Source: JAPLJC01 sp963697965 (GTDB taxonomy: Bacteria; Desulfobacterota; Desulfobaccia; Desulfobaccales; 0-14-0-80-60-11). From it: 64,000 nucleotides of DNA. Of this stretch, positions 33,787 through 42,898 are shown one piece after another. The stretch is taken from NCBI GenBank assembly GCA_963697965.1, contig OY969108.1, positions 2,542,001 to 2,606,000 on the forward strand. The letters run 5' to 3'. How positions within the stretch are numbered: the stretch's first letter is position 1; every line of letters begins with the position of its first letter. The notes under the pieces were generated by a model, which saw nothing but the letters and a program-made list of their open reading frames with translations, did not search any database and was not told the DNA's origin. The translations under genes were made by a program, and so were the position numbers.

Positions 33787-35427
33787 ATGGCTGCTAAAGA
33801 GATTAAATATGACGTCAAGGCCCGGGAGGCCATGCTGCGGGGGGTCAATACCCTGGCGGAGGCGGTGAAGGTAACCCTGGGTCCCAAAGGCCGCAACGTG
33901 ATCCTGGAAAAATCCTTCGGCGCCCCGGCGATCACCAAGGACGGGGTTACCGTGGCCAAAGAGATTGAATTGGAAGATAAGTTCGAGAACATGGGGGCCC
34001 AGATGGTTAAGGAAGTGGCCTCCAAGACCTCGGATGTGGCCGGCGACGGCACCACCACCGCCACCATCCTGGCCCAGGCCGTCTACCGGGAAGGCTCTCG
34101 CCTGGTGGCTGCCGGCACCAACCCCATGGCCCTGAAACGGGGCATCGACCTGGCAGTGGCCAAGGTAGTGGAGGAGCTGCACAAGATCTCCAAACCCTGC
34201 CGGGGCCAGAAAGAGATCGCCCAGGTGGGCACCATCAGCGCCAACAACGACGCTTCCATCGGCAACATCATCGCCGACGCCATGGCCAAGGTGGGTAAGG
34301 AAGGCGTCATCACCGTCGAAGAAGCCAAGGGCATGGAGACCACCCTGGACGTGGTGGAAGGCATGCAGTTTGACCGGGGTTATATCTCCCCCTACTTCGT
34401 CACCAACCCTGAGAAGATGGAAGCCAGCCTGGACGAGGTCGTCATCCTCATCAACGAAAAAAAGGTGAGCGCCATGAAGGACCTGCTCCCCCTTCTGGAG
34501 CAGATCGCCAAAATGGGTAAACCCCTGCTGATCATCGCCGAGGACGTGGAAGGCGAAGCCCTGGCCACCCTGGTGGTCAACAAACTGCGGGGCACCTTGC
34601 AGGTGGCGGCGGTGAAGGCCCCGGGCTTCGGGGACCGGCGCAAGGCCATGTTGGAAGACATCGCCATCCTTACCGGCGGCCAGTTGATCTCGGAAGACAT
34701 GGGTTGGAAGCTGGAAAACGTCACCCTGAAAGAGCTGGGCAGCGCCAAGCGCATCAATATCGACAAGGATAATACCACCATCATCGACGGTGGTGGCGAC
34801 CGGGCCACTATCGAAGGCCGGGTGAAGCAGATCCGGGCCCAGATCGACGAGACCACCTCCGACTACGACCGGGAAAAGCTCCAGGAGCGCCTGGCCAAGC
34901 TGGTGGGCGGCGTCGCGGTGATCCGTGTCGGCGCGGCCACTGAGATTGAAATGAAAGAGAAGAAGGCCCGGGTGGAAGACGCTCTGAACGCCACCCGCGC
35001 CGCGTCGGATGAGGGCATCGTCCCCGGCGGCGGTGTCGCCCTGCTGCGCTGCGCCCCGGCCCTGGAAGCCCTGAAACTGAAAAATCACGACGAGAACATG
35101 GGTGTCAATATCATCAAACGGGCCCTGGAGGAACCGATCCGCCAGATCGCCAATAACGCCGGTTTCGAGGGCTCCGTGGTGGCCGAGCACGTCAAGGCCG
35201 AGAAAGGCAACATGGGCTTCAACGCCGAGACCGGCGTATATGAGGACCTGCTGGCCGCCGGGGTCATCGACCCCACCAAGGTGACCCGCTTCGCCCTCCA
35301 GAACGCCGCCTCGGTGGCCTCGCTGCTCATCACCACCGAGGCCATGGTGGCCGAAAAACCCAGGAAGGAAGGCCCGATGCCTCCCATGCCCGGCGGCGGC
35401 ATGGGCGGTATGGAAGGAATGTACTAA
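33787..35427 (+). CDS. groEL: Chaperonin GroEL (HSP60)
   Basis: ATP-driven folding chamber subunit, 546 aa, full length. Visible: VTLGPKGRNVILEKSFGAP, the ATP motif VAGDGTTTATILAQA, the apical-domain region, GVAVIRVGAATEIEMKEKK, and the flexible C-terminal tail rich in Gly-Gly-Met that lines the cavity. AAAGGAGG lies upstream of ATG 33787. It forms an operon with groES and ends before a strong terminator. Confidence 0.99.
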   Translation: MAAKEIKYDVKAREAMLRGVNTLAEAVKVTLGPKGRNVILEKSFGAPAITKDGVTVAKEIELEDKFENMGAQMVKEVASKTSDVAGDGTTTATILAQAVYREGSRLVAAGTNPMALKRGIDLAVAKVVEELHKISKPCRGQKEIAQVGTISANNDASIGNIIADAMAKVGKEGVITVEEAKGMETTLDVVEGMQFDRGYISPYFVTNPEKMEASLDEVVILINEKKVSAMKDLLPLLEQIAKMGKPLLIIAEDVEGEALATLVVNKLRGTLQVAAVKAPGFGDRRKAMLEDIAILTGGQLISEDMGWKLENVTLKELGSAKRINIDKDNTTIIDGGGDRATIEGRVKQIRAQIDETTSDYDREKLQERLAKLVGGVAVIRVGAATEIEMKEKKARVEDALNATRAASDEGIVPGGGVALLRCAPALEALKLKNHDENMGVNIIKRALEEPIRQIANNAGFEGSVVAEHVKAEKGNMGFNAETGVYEDLLAAGVIDPTKVTRFALQNAASVASLLITTEAMVAEKPRKEGPMPPMPGGGMGGMEGMY

Positions 35428-35458
35428 GATCGGGGGGGATCAGCAACCCCGCATGAAC

Positions 35459-35490
35459 AAAAGGGCGGCCCGTTGGGTCGCCCTTTCTTA
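35459..35490 (+). terminator. Rho-independent terminator after groEL
   Basis: Stem AAAGGGCGGCCC/GGGTCGCCCTTT (one wobble pair) with a GTT loop, followed by CTTATT. It lies 32 bases past the groEL stop. The stem may also serve the convergent side because its left flank is A-rich. Confidence 0.8.
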
Positions 35491-35564
35491 TTGGGGTTGG
35501 GTGGGCGGTGTGGGGGCCGCCTTGCCAAAAATGGCGGCCCACCTCCATGATCTTTTCCCTTTCC

Positions 35565-37697
35565 TCAATTGCCCGCGGCGCTAAGGGCCGGATCGTAAAA
35601 TTTCGTGGTATATTCCTTCACCATGCGCCGGGCGCTGAAAGCGGGACCGATGCTCTTCATGGACTCCTTCATCATTTTCACCCAGTCCAGGGGGACGCCG
35701 TTCTCATCGACACGATAGTAGAGGGGCGCCACCTCCTTCTCCAGGAGAGCATAGAGGGCTGCGGCGTCGATGGCGTCGGCCACGGGCTCTCCGCCGAAGG
35801 CCCAGCCGTTCTTGCCGTTAAAGCCTTCCGGCCACCAGCCGTCCAGGATGCTTAAGTGCAACACTCCATTGAGGGCGGCCTTCATGCCGCTGGTGCCGCA
35901 GGCCTCCAGGGGCGGGCGAGGATTGTTGAGCCAGACGTCCACCCCCTGGACCAGGTAATAGGCCTGTTGGGCGCCATAATCCTCAACAAAGGCGATGCGG
36001 CCTCCCAGTTCCCGGTCCTGGGCCAGGGTTAAGATTTTCTGCAGCAGGAGCTTCCCCGGATCGTCGGCGGGGTGGGCCTTGCCGCCGAAGATGAATTGCA
36101 GGGGCCGCCGGGAATCATTGAGGAGCCTTTTCAAACGCTCCAGATCGCTGAAGATCAGGTCGGCCCGCTTGTAGGTGGCAAACCGCCTGGCAAAGCCGAT
36201 GGTCAAGACCGCCGGGTCGAGGAGCGCCCCGCCCACCACCACGTTGCCCAGGCCCACGCGATTTTCCACCCAGCGGCGCCGGGTCCGCTCCCGGATATAA
36301 TTAAACAGCTTGATCTTCCGGCGCAGGTGCAGGTTCCAGAATTCCGCCGCGGGAATGTCAGCCACCGCCTGCCAGACCGCCGGGTCCTCATGCCGCGCCA
36401 GCCATTGGGGGACCTTCAGGCCTTCGCTGATCCTAAGCTCCAGCTCGCGCGAGATCCAGGTGGGGACGTGCACCCCGTTGGTAATATGGTCAATGGGGAC
36501 TTTCTCCACCGGCAACTGGGGCCAAAGGGGCTGCCACATCCGCCGGGCAACTTCCCCGTGCTTCCGGCTCACGGCGTTGCGATGGTCGGAAAGCCGCAGG
36601 GCAAAGGCGGTCATGTTGAAGCCGGCGTTGGGGGGATCGGTGGGTGAGGTCCCCAGAGCGAAGAAGTCCTGCCGGCTCAGGGTGAACATGGGGTAGCACT
36701 CGCAAATGTATCGGTCCACCAGCTCGAAGGGAAAGACATCGTGGCCCGCGGGCACCGGGGTGTGCGTGGTGAAAACCGTGGTGGCCTGCACCTGGCGCCG
36801 CGCCTCTTCAAAACTCAAGTCGCTCTCCAGCCGTTCCCGGAGCCTTTCCAGCAGGGCGAAGGCCGGATGGCCCTCATTCAGGTGAAGCACCGAGTGCTTG
36901 ATGCCCATTACGGCCAGCATGGCGCAGCCGCCGATCCCCAGGACGATCTCCTGGAGGAGGCGCTGTTCCAAATCGCTGATATAGAGATGGTTGGAGATGC
37001 GGCGGTGCGCCGGGTCATTGACCTCCAGATCGGTATCCATCAGGTAGAGAGGGATGCGCCCCACCATCACCTGCCACACCGCCACGTGGATGGGGGGGTC
37101 GGTGAAGGGCACCTGCACTAGGAGCTGGGCCCCTTTTTCATCGAGAACCCGGGTAATGGGCGCCGTGTCCCGATCCAGGGTTTCAGCCACGGATTCCTGC
37201 CAGCCGCCGGCATTGATTCTTTGCCGGAGATAACCCTCCGGATACATAAACCCCACCGCCACCATGGGGATCCCCAGGTCGCTGCACTCTTTGAGATGGT
37301 CCCCGGCCAGAAACCCCAAACCCCCGGCATAAAAGGGCAGAGACCGGTGCAGCCCGTATTCCAAAGAGAAATAGGCGATGGGATTGCATTCCGCCGCGGT
37401 GACATTTTTCGTAAACCAGCAGACCTGGTTTTGGGTCTGCCGCTGGAATTCAGCCAGCACCTCGTCATAACGCTCCAGATATTCCGGGGAGCCGGCCGCG
37501 GCCGCCAGAACATCCGGGGACAGGGTTTTTAGGAACTTCACCGGGTTATGGTTGCTTTCCTTCCAGGCCAGGCGATGCAGCCTTTTGAACAGCATCAGGG
37601 CGGCGGGATTCCAACTCCACCAAAGGTTGTAGGCCAAATCTCCCAGGCCTCGGATCCTTTCGGGCAAGTTGGGTAACTGTTGGCTGAGGTCATTCAT
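35565..37697 (-). CDS. glgP: Alpha-glucan (glycogen) phosphorylase, GT35
   Basis: PLP-dependent enzyme that releases glucose-1-phosphate from glycogen or maltodextrin. The 710-aa product belongs to the shorter archaeal/bacterial GT35 branch that starts GDLAYNLWWSWNP. It has IAYFSLEYGLH, VLHLNEGHPAF, and the PLP-lysine motif CGTSGMKAALNG near residue 590. The allosteric N-terminal extension of animal enzymes is absent. With glgC in the same window, a glycogen storage cycle is supported. It is convergent with groEL. The 110-bp upstream gap begins with a T8/A8 tract at about 37720. Confidence 0.93.
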   Translation of the reverse strand: MNDLSQQLPNLPERIRGLGDLAYNLWWSWNPAALMLFKRLHRLAWKESNHNPVKFLKTLSPDVLAAAAGSPEYLERYDEVLAEFQRQTQNQVCWFTKNVTAAECNPIAYFSLEYGLHRSLPFYAGGLGFLAGDHLKECSDLGIPMVAVGFMYPEGYLRQRINAGGWQESVAETLDRDTAPITRVLDEKGAQLLVQVPFTDPPIHVAVWQVMVGRIPLYLMDTDLEVNDPAHRRISNHLYISDLEQRLLQEIVLGIGGCAMLAVMGIKHSVLHLNEGHPAFALLERLRERLESDLSFEEARRQVQATTVFTTHTPVPAGHDVFPFELVDRYICECYPMFTLSRQDFFALGTSPTDPPNAGFNMTAFALRLSDHRNAVSRKHGEVARRMWQPLWPQLPVEKVPIDHITNGVHVPTWISRELELRISEGLKVPQWLARHEDPAVWQAVADIPAAEFWNLHLRRKIKLFNYIRERTRRRWVENRVGLGNVVVGGALLDPAVLTIGFARRFATYKRADLIFSDLERLKRLLNDSRRPLQFIFGGKAHPADDPGKLLLQKILTLAQDRELGGRIAFVEDYGAQQAYYLVQGVDVWLNNPRPPLEACGTSGMKAALNGVLHLSILDGWWPEGFNGKNGWAFGGEPVADAIDAAALYALLEKEVAPLYYRVDENGVPLDWVKMMKESMKSIGPAFSARRMVKEYTTKFYDPALSAAGN

Positions 37698-37807
37698 GGC
37701 GCTTTTCGCTCTCGATACCTTTTTTTTAAAAAAAATAAGGCCGAACTGTCAGAAGGCAAGGGCCTGGGAGTCAAAGTCAAAGGCCCAATAACAGAAGCGC
37801 CAAACTG

Positions 37808-38815
37808 TCAGTCCACCAAGAGCACGGCGGCGCCCTGGACCTGACCCCGGCGCAAATGATCCAGGGCCTCGTTGGCCTCCTCCAGACGAAAAGTCTGCAC
37901 CTCGGTCTTCACCGGCACCCGGGGAGCCAGGGCCAGGAATTCCTCGCCATCCTGGCGAGTGAGGTTGGCCACGGAGCGGAGCACCCGTTCACCCCAGAGG
38001 ATCTCGTAGGGAAAGGCGGGGATCTCGCTCATGTGGATGCCGCCGCAGACCACCGTGCCGCCCCGGGCGGTGGCCCGCAGGGCCGCGGGGATCAAGGAGC
38101 CCACCGGGGCAAAGATGATGGCGGCGTCCAGCTCCGCCGACGGCAGTTTATCGGAGTCGCCGGCCCAGACCGCCCCCAGGCTCCGGGCAAACTCCTGGGT
38201 CCGGGCATCCCCAGGCCGGGTGAAGCCGTAAACCTGCTTGCCCTGGTGCACGGCCACCTGGACGGTAATGTGGGCTGCAGCCCCGAATCCGTAGATCCCC
38301 AGGCGCTCCACCCCCTCTCCGGCCAGGCGGTAGGAGCGGTAGCCGATGAGCCCGGCGCACAATAGGGGGGCGGCCTCGGCCTCGGAGTAATCCGGAGGCA
38401 AATGGAAGCCGTAGCGCTGGTTGGCCACGGTGTATTGGGCATAACCCCCGTCCAGGGTGTAGCCGGTGAAGCCGGGATGGTCGCAAAGGTTCTCCCGGCC
38501 CTGGCGGCAGTAGCGGCAGACCCCGCAAGTGTAGCCCAGCCACGGCACCCCGATGCGGTCGCCGATCCGGAATTTTTCCACCCCCGGCCCCACGGCGGCC
38601 ACCGTGCCGGCAATCTCATGACCGAGGATCAGGGGCAGTTTGGGCTCGGTCAACTCCCCGTCCACGATGTGCAAATCGGTGCGGCAGACCCCGCAGGCCC
38701 GCACCCGGATGAGCACCTGGTCCGGGCCGGGACGGGGAACCGGGACTTCATGAGACCGGAGCGGTTGCCCCGGCGCCTCCAATATCATGGCCAGCATCTT
38801 CTCGGGGATCTGCAA
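37808..38815 (-). CDS. Zinc-dependent alcohol dehydrogenase (AdhA/AdhP-like)
   Basis: Medium-chain dehydrogenase with catalytic zinc ligands in RACGVCRTDLH and LILGHEIAG, and a structural-zinc loop with four cysteines (CGVCRYCRQGRENLC). The nucleotide loop is GIYGFGAAAH, a variant of GxGxxG. About 335 aa. The chosen start is TTG 38815, because AGGAGG lies nine bases upstream; another TTG at 38833 overlaps that ribosome-binding site. The substrate is probably a primary alcohol/aldehyde. No partner gene is adjacent. Confidence 0.87.
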   Translation of the reverse strand: MQIPEKMLAMILEAPGQPLRSHEVPVPRPGPDQVLIRVRACGVCRTDLHIVDGELTEPKLPLILGHEIAGTVAAVGPGVEKFRIGDRIGVPWLGYTCGVCRYCRQGRENLCDHPGFTGYTLDGGYAQYTVANQRYGFHLPPDYSEAEAAPLLCAGLIGYRSYRLAGEGVERLGIYGFGAAAHITVQVAVHQGKQVYGFTRPGDARTQEFARSLGAVWAGDSDKLPSAELDAAIIFAPVGSLIPAALRATARGGTVVCGGIHMSEIPAFPYEILWGERVLRSVANLTRQDGEEFLALAPRVPVKTEVQTFRLEEANEALDHLRRGQVQGAAVLLVD

Positions 38816-39075
38816 GTGATTCAGCCTCCTCAAAGGAGATGGATCTTTTTGTTGACTATCCCTTCGCCTGCGTCACCGGCCCCGGGGTCCTTCCCTGGCG
38901 CTGCCGGCGGCCAGGAAACCAGCCGGCCCCGGCGCCCTGGTGTGACTCCTCATAACTGCTATAATATTTCAAAATATGGAATTGCTGAAATTTGTCCAAA
39001 GAGAGTGCTATTATGTGCTATACCACCTAACTCCTCTCGACGCTTGGTTTTTTCGTCAGCAGAATTATAGCACCG

Positions 39076-40026
39076 ATGAACTGGGAGTCCAACTTCATGC
39101 CGGAACGGCCTGATAATAAACTCAAATCCTGGGGGCGGGCCCTCTGCCGCTGGTACCTGAGCAAATTCCCCCTGCGGGATGGCAAGGTTTTTATATACGA
39201 GCATCTCCATCAAAGCCTGATGCCGTCTGATCGACTGGTCACCGCGGCCTTGGATCCAGGGTTCCGCATGCGCCTGGACCTCGGGGACGCCGAACAGCGG
39301 AAGATCTATTTTTTCGGCCACTACCACGAACGCTACGAAGCGGCCCTGGTGGCCCGAGTCCTGGAGCCGGGTGAGGTCTTCTGGGATGTGGGCGCCAATA
39401 TCGGCTATTTCTCCCTGGTGGCGGCCGCCGCAGTGGGGGAGCGCGGGCAGGTGGCGGCCTTCGAGCCAGGATCGGCGGCCCTGGCCCGTCTTCAGGAAAA
39501 CGTCTCTCTGAATCCTGACAGAAAAATCAGGATATTTAACGTGGCGGTGGCCGGCGCCTATGGCGAGGCGGTGCTCTACAGCCGACCGGGAATCGCCGAC
39601 AGCAGCGCCAGCCTTTATGCGGACACCGCCGGGGGGGCGGGGGGCGAGACTTGCGCCACCGTCGCCCTGGACCGCTTCTTAGAAAAGGAGGATTTGCGGC
39701 CGCCGGACTTCATCAAGCTGGACGTGGAAGGGGCTGAACTGGCGGCCTTGCAGGGCGCCGCCGCCATTCTCGCCGACTTCCGGCCCCTGTTGCTGGTGGA
39801 AATGGAAGAGAAGAACCTGCAGGCCGCCGGAGCTTCCAGGGCGGCCATCCAGGCCTTCCTCAGGGATTATGGTTACCGGGCCGCCCACCTGAGAAAGGGG
39901 CGCTGGCTGCTCCTGGACGATATCCACAACACCCGGGGCCGCAACCTCTTCTGGTTCGACCCCGGGGTTGCCAGACACCGGCAGGCGATGGGGCGGGTGA
40001 GGATAAATCTGAGTCAGGATGATTAG
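39076..40026 (+). CDS. FkbM-family SAM-dependent methyltransferase
   Basis: The 316-aa product has the SAM motif FWDVGANIGYFSLVAAA, the adenine-pocket acid in VAAFEPGSAAL, and the FkbM signature DFIKLDVEGAELAALQGAA. FkbM-type enzymes O-methylate sugars or polyketides. The gene lies 5 kb before the glycan region, so a surface-sugar substrate is plausible but not shown. ATG 39076 is used; ATG 39097 is an alternative. The upstream DNA is AT-rich with TATAAT near 38960. Confidence 0.85.
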   Translation: MNWESNFMPERPDNKLKSWGRALCRWYLSKFPLRDGKVFIYEHLHQSLMPSDRLVTAALDPGFRMRLDLGDAEQRKIYFFGHYHERYEAALVARVLEPGEVFWDVGANIGYFSLVAAAAVGERGQVAAFEPGSAALARLQENVSLNPDRKIRIFNVAVAGAYGEAVLYSRPGIADSSASLYADTAGGAGGETCATVALDRFLEKEDLRPPDFIKLDVEGAELAALQGAAAILADFRPLLLVEMEEKNLQAAGASRAAIQAFLRDYGYRAAHLRKGRWLLLDDIHNTRGRNLFWFDPGVARHRQAMGRVRINLSQDD

Positions 40027-40090
40027 CCGCAGGCTTCATTATCTAGTGGTCTGGTCCGCAATTGGTTATCCATTTAAAAAGACTGATTTT

Positions 40091-40180
40091 TAACCCCCTT
40101 TTGGAAAAGGGGGGTATGGGGGATTTAGTATAACCTATTGACATCCCTCTAAATCACCCTTTTTCGAAGGGGGACTTAAC
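40091..40180. repeat. Inverted repeat of the GGGGGATTT family
   Basis: The gap 40027-40448 holds a sister of the element at 16737-16824: arms CCCCCTTTTGGAAAAGGGGG and CCCTTTTTCGAAGGGGG with ATGGGGGATTTAG and CTCTAAATCACC between them. Further right it contains only the promoter of the protease gene. Confidence 0.65.
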
Positions 40181-40370
40181 ATGCCCAATCCAGCCTTCCA
40201 GTCCTGATATTATGTCAAACTAATTATGAAACACTCCACTATGTAATCGAGCCATTGCCAATCTCCTCAAAAAGCCTCAGTTGCCCTGAACACGATTCCC
40301 TGGAGAGAACGGAAAAACAGCAAAGAAAACCGCCGGCGGCTGGCCGGTGCGGTCCTGCAAGGCCCTGAAC

Positions 40371-40399
40371 TTGACGCTCCCGGGCACTAGAGTTATGAT
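40371..40399 (+). promoter_or_regulatory. Promoter for the HtrA-like protease
   Basis: TTGACG (40371-40376), 17-base spacer, TATGAT (40394-40399). The predicted start near 40406 rules out the upstream in-frame start at 40347 and supports ATG 40449. Confidence 0.6.
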
Positions 40400-40448
40400 A
40401 ATATTATTGCCGGGTTATTGGAAATTCATCCACTATTCGGAGACTTCC

Positions 40449-41234
40449 ATGCGCAAGTGTTGCTGCTTGATCCTGCTCTCCCTGCTACTGGCCCTTTACG
40501 CGCCCGTGGGGATATGCCCTCCAGGGCCCGGCCCGGCGGCAGCCGCCTCCGCCACCGGCTTGCAATCCGACTTTATCCAGGTGGCCCACCTGGTGATGCC
40601 TTCGGTGGTTAGCCTGAAGGCCGTCAAAATGATCCAGTCCGAAGGCAACGGGTCCCCGCAGGATTTCTGGCGGGGGACCCCCTATGAAGGGATGTTCCAG
40701 GAATATGGCCCGGGCCGCACCGTCCGGCAGGTGGGGCAGGGCTCCGGGATTATCATCGACTCCAGGGGTTATATCCTGACCAACAGCCACGTGGTGGCCG
40801 GGTCCCAGGAGATTCTGGTGAAGCTCTATGATGGCCGAGAACTCCGGGGCCGGTTGGTGGGCTACGACAAAAAGTTTGACGTGGCCCTGGTCCAGATCCA
40901 GGCCCAGGGTTTGAAGCCCGCCATCCTGGGGGACTCCGACAAATTGGAGGTGGGCCAGTGGGCCATCGCCATCGGCAGCCCCTACGGGCTGGAGCACACC
41001 ATGACCGTGGGTATTATCAGCGCCACCGGCCGCCGGGGTCTGGGCACCGGCCAATACAGCGACTTCATCCAGACGGATGCCTCCATCAACCCCGGCAACA
41101 GTGGCGGCCCCTTGCTGGACATCGACGGCCGGGTAGTGGGCATCAATACCATGATGGCCCAGGGGGCCCAGGGCATCAGTTTTGCCATCCCCATCAACGT
41201 GGCCCGGCGGGTCATTGCCGGCCGTATGAAATGA
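40449..41234 (+). CDS. HtrA/DegP-like trypsin-fold serine protease without a PDZ domain
   Basis: Exported protease of 261 aa. It has a signal peptide (MRKCCCLILLSLLLALYAP), then the chymotrypsin fold with the triad His in TNSHVVAG, Asp in FDVALVQI and Ser in NPGNSGGPL. The QGSGIIID and ISFAIPIN segments are typical of DegP/DegS. The chain stops right after the protease domain, so the C-terminal PDZ domain that normally senses unfolded outer-membrane proteins is absent. No frame continues it. Regulation must differ from DegS/DegP. Confidence 0.88.
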   Translation: MRKCCCLILLSLLLALYAPVGICPPGPGPAAAASATGLQSDFIQVAHLVMPSVVSLKAVKMIQSEGNGSPQDFWRGTPYEGMFQEYGPGRTVRQVGQGSGIIIDSRGYILTNSHVVAGSQEILVKLYDGRELRGRLVGYDKKFDVALVQIQAQGLKPAILGDSDKLEVGQWAIAIGSPYGLEHTMTVGIISATGRRGLGTGQYSDFIQTDASINPGNSGGPLLDIDGRVVGINTMMAQGAQGISFAIPINVARRVIAGRMK

Positions 41235-41383
41235 GGCCGGGCCAGCCGCGCTCTAAACCTCCGGATGGAAAGGCGCGGTCTCAAGCCGCGCCGCCGGAAT
41301 TATTCCGGGGTGGCCCCTTAAGCGAAACAGCCGGTAACCCCTCCCCTTCCTTCCTGGTTATGGTTCCCGTCTGCTGTTCAGCC

Positions 41384-41412
41384 TTAGTATTTTTCTCGTC
41401 CAGACGTATAAT
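41384..41412 (+). promoter_or_regulatory. Possible promoter for the lactonase-like gene
   Basis: A perfect -10 TATAAT (41407-41412) with a weak -35 TTAGTA (41384-41389) at 17 bases, about 40 bases upstream of ATG 41454. Confidence 0.4.
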
Positions 41413-41453
41413 ATAGATCATTTCCGCCGATAACCAAGCGAGAGGAGAAGAGC

Positions 41454-42173
41454 ATGCGCCAGTATGTCATCCATCCCCTGGTGGTTGGAGCCAACGAAAC
41501 CGACCAGGGCGTCATGACCTATATGAAGGGCTATGGCAAAAGGATCTGGATACCCATCTACGTCTTTTACCTGGAGGGGGGTCCGGAAAAAATTCTGGTG
41601 GATACCGGCCTGGAGCAGTTCGTAGTGCCGCCGGCGGTGGAGAAGGAATACGGCCTGAAGATCCAGGAGTTCGAGGAGGCCCTGGACAGCTATGGCCTCA
41701 AGCCCGGGGATATTGACATCATCATCCACACCCACCTGCACAACGACCACTGCGAGAATGACTACAAGTGCACCAACGCCAGGATTTACGTACAGAAAAA
41801 GGAATTCGAATTCTTTCAAAATCCCCACCCCATTGACCACCGCTACTTCCCGGACCTGCTGGATGGCCTGAATGTCGTGCAGGTGGAGGGGGACGCCGAA
41901 ATCGTCGAAGGCATCCAGGTGCTCCTCACTCCAGGACACACCGTGGGCGGACAATCGGTGGTGGTGAACACCCGCCGGGGCAAGGCGGTGATCACCGGAT
42001 TTTGCTGCAATGAGCAGAACTTTCCCGCCAAGGGTCCGGTGGTGCCCTCGGGAGTGCATCTTAATGTGATCGACGCCTATGAGAGCGCCCGGCGGGTCAA
42101 AGAGATGGCGGACATCCTCATTCCTCTGCACGACCTGGCAGTGGGCAGACAACGCAATATCCCGGAAGACTAA
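41454..42173 (+). CDS. N-acyl-homoserine-lactonase-like metallo-beta-lactamase-fold hydrolase
   Basis: The 239-aa product has HTHLHNDHC (HxHxDH), LTPGHTVGGQSV with the third His, a metal-bridging position and the late His in IPLHDLAVG, as in AiiA/AttM-type lactonases. The N-terminal YVFYLEGGPEKILVDTG also fits. Many relatives are not true quorum-quenching enzymes, and no autoinducer genes are present, so substrate remains open. ATG 41454 follows GAGGAGAAG. The stop is followed at once by a GGTTTTC-type heptad array. Confidence 0.82.
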   Translation: MRQYVIHPLVVGANETDQGVMTYMKGYGKRIWIPIYVFYLEGGPEKILVDTGLEQFVVPPAVEKEYGLKIQEFEEALDSYGLKPGDIDIIIHTHLHNDHCENDYKCTNARIYVQKKEFEFFQNPHPIDHRYFPDLLDGLNVVQVEGDAEIVEGIQVLLTPGHTVGGQSVVVNTRRGKAVITGFCCNEQNFPAKGPVVPSGVHLNVIDAYESARRVKEMADILIPLHDLAVGRQRNIPED

Positions 42174-42179
42174 AGGTAG

Positions 42180-42228
<49 letters not shown>

Positions 42229-42288
42229 AGGCGCCGGCTGCGGCCTCACCAATGGAACCTCACCCCATTCCTTAAGGAGTGTATGCCG

Positions 42289-42792
42289 ATGGCTGGACTT
42301 GGCAGGCTCCTGGCAGCCGCCGTCCTGGTGCTGGCCTTTGCCGGGGCGGCCCAGGCGGCCACGGACATCCGCATCAACCCGGTGCCGCCCCAGGTCCAGC
42401 CCCAATGGACCCCGGTGCCCAACGCCCCCGGGGTCGAGTGGGCTCCCAACATCCCCACCGATGTCTTCCGCCACGGGACCAATTATTACTTTTATTGGGA
42501 GCACTTTATCTTCCAGGGGAGCAGTCCCAGCGGCCCCTGGAAGTTAGTACACAAGCTACCCAGCTGGTTCTCGAAAATCGACCCGAGCTATTATAAGACG
42601 ATGTTGCCCGGGCCGCCGCCCGGGTCAGCCGGGCCGCCAGCCGGGTCAGCCGGGTCAGCCGGGTCCTGGGTCACGCCCGGGCCCGCGCCCGCGGCCCCGG
42701 AGGCGCTCCCCCCGGCCGCGCCCTTGCCTCCTCCGCCGGGGGAAGCCCCTTCGCCTCCCCCAGGGGCCCCCAATCTCCCCAAGGTGATGTGA
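42289..42792 (+). CDS. Small secreted protein with Pro/Gly/Ala-rich tail
   Basis: Not recognised. The 167-aa product has a clear signal peptide (MAGLGRLLAAAVLVLAFAG, cleavage after AQA), a compact aromatic-rich middle (HGTNYYFYWEHFIFQG, WKLVHKLPSWFSKIDPSYYK) and a disordered C-terminal half rich in Pro, Gly and Ala, partly from a 9-base tandem repeat (GGGTCAGCC units near 42617-42665). ATG 42289 is chosen because AAGGAG lies nine bases upstream; ATG 42283 is too close to it. Probably periplasmic or outer-membrane associated. Confidence 0.7.
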   Translation: MAGLGRLLAAAVLVLAFAGAAQAATDIRINPVPPQVQPQWTPVPNAPGVEWAPNIPTDVFRHGTNYYFYWEHFIFQGSSPSGPWKLVHKLPSWFSKIDPSYYKTMLPGPPPGSAGPPAGSAGSAGSWVTPGPAPAAPEALPPAAPLPPPPGEAPSPPPGAPNLPKVM

Positions 42793-42898
42793 GGGCTGGC
42801 CAGCATCTTCGGTAGGGGGCGTGGCGGCGGTCCGGAAACTCAAAGGCCCACTGGCAGGGACGGGAAACAGAAAATGGAGAGCGGAAGGAGAGCGCCTC

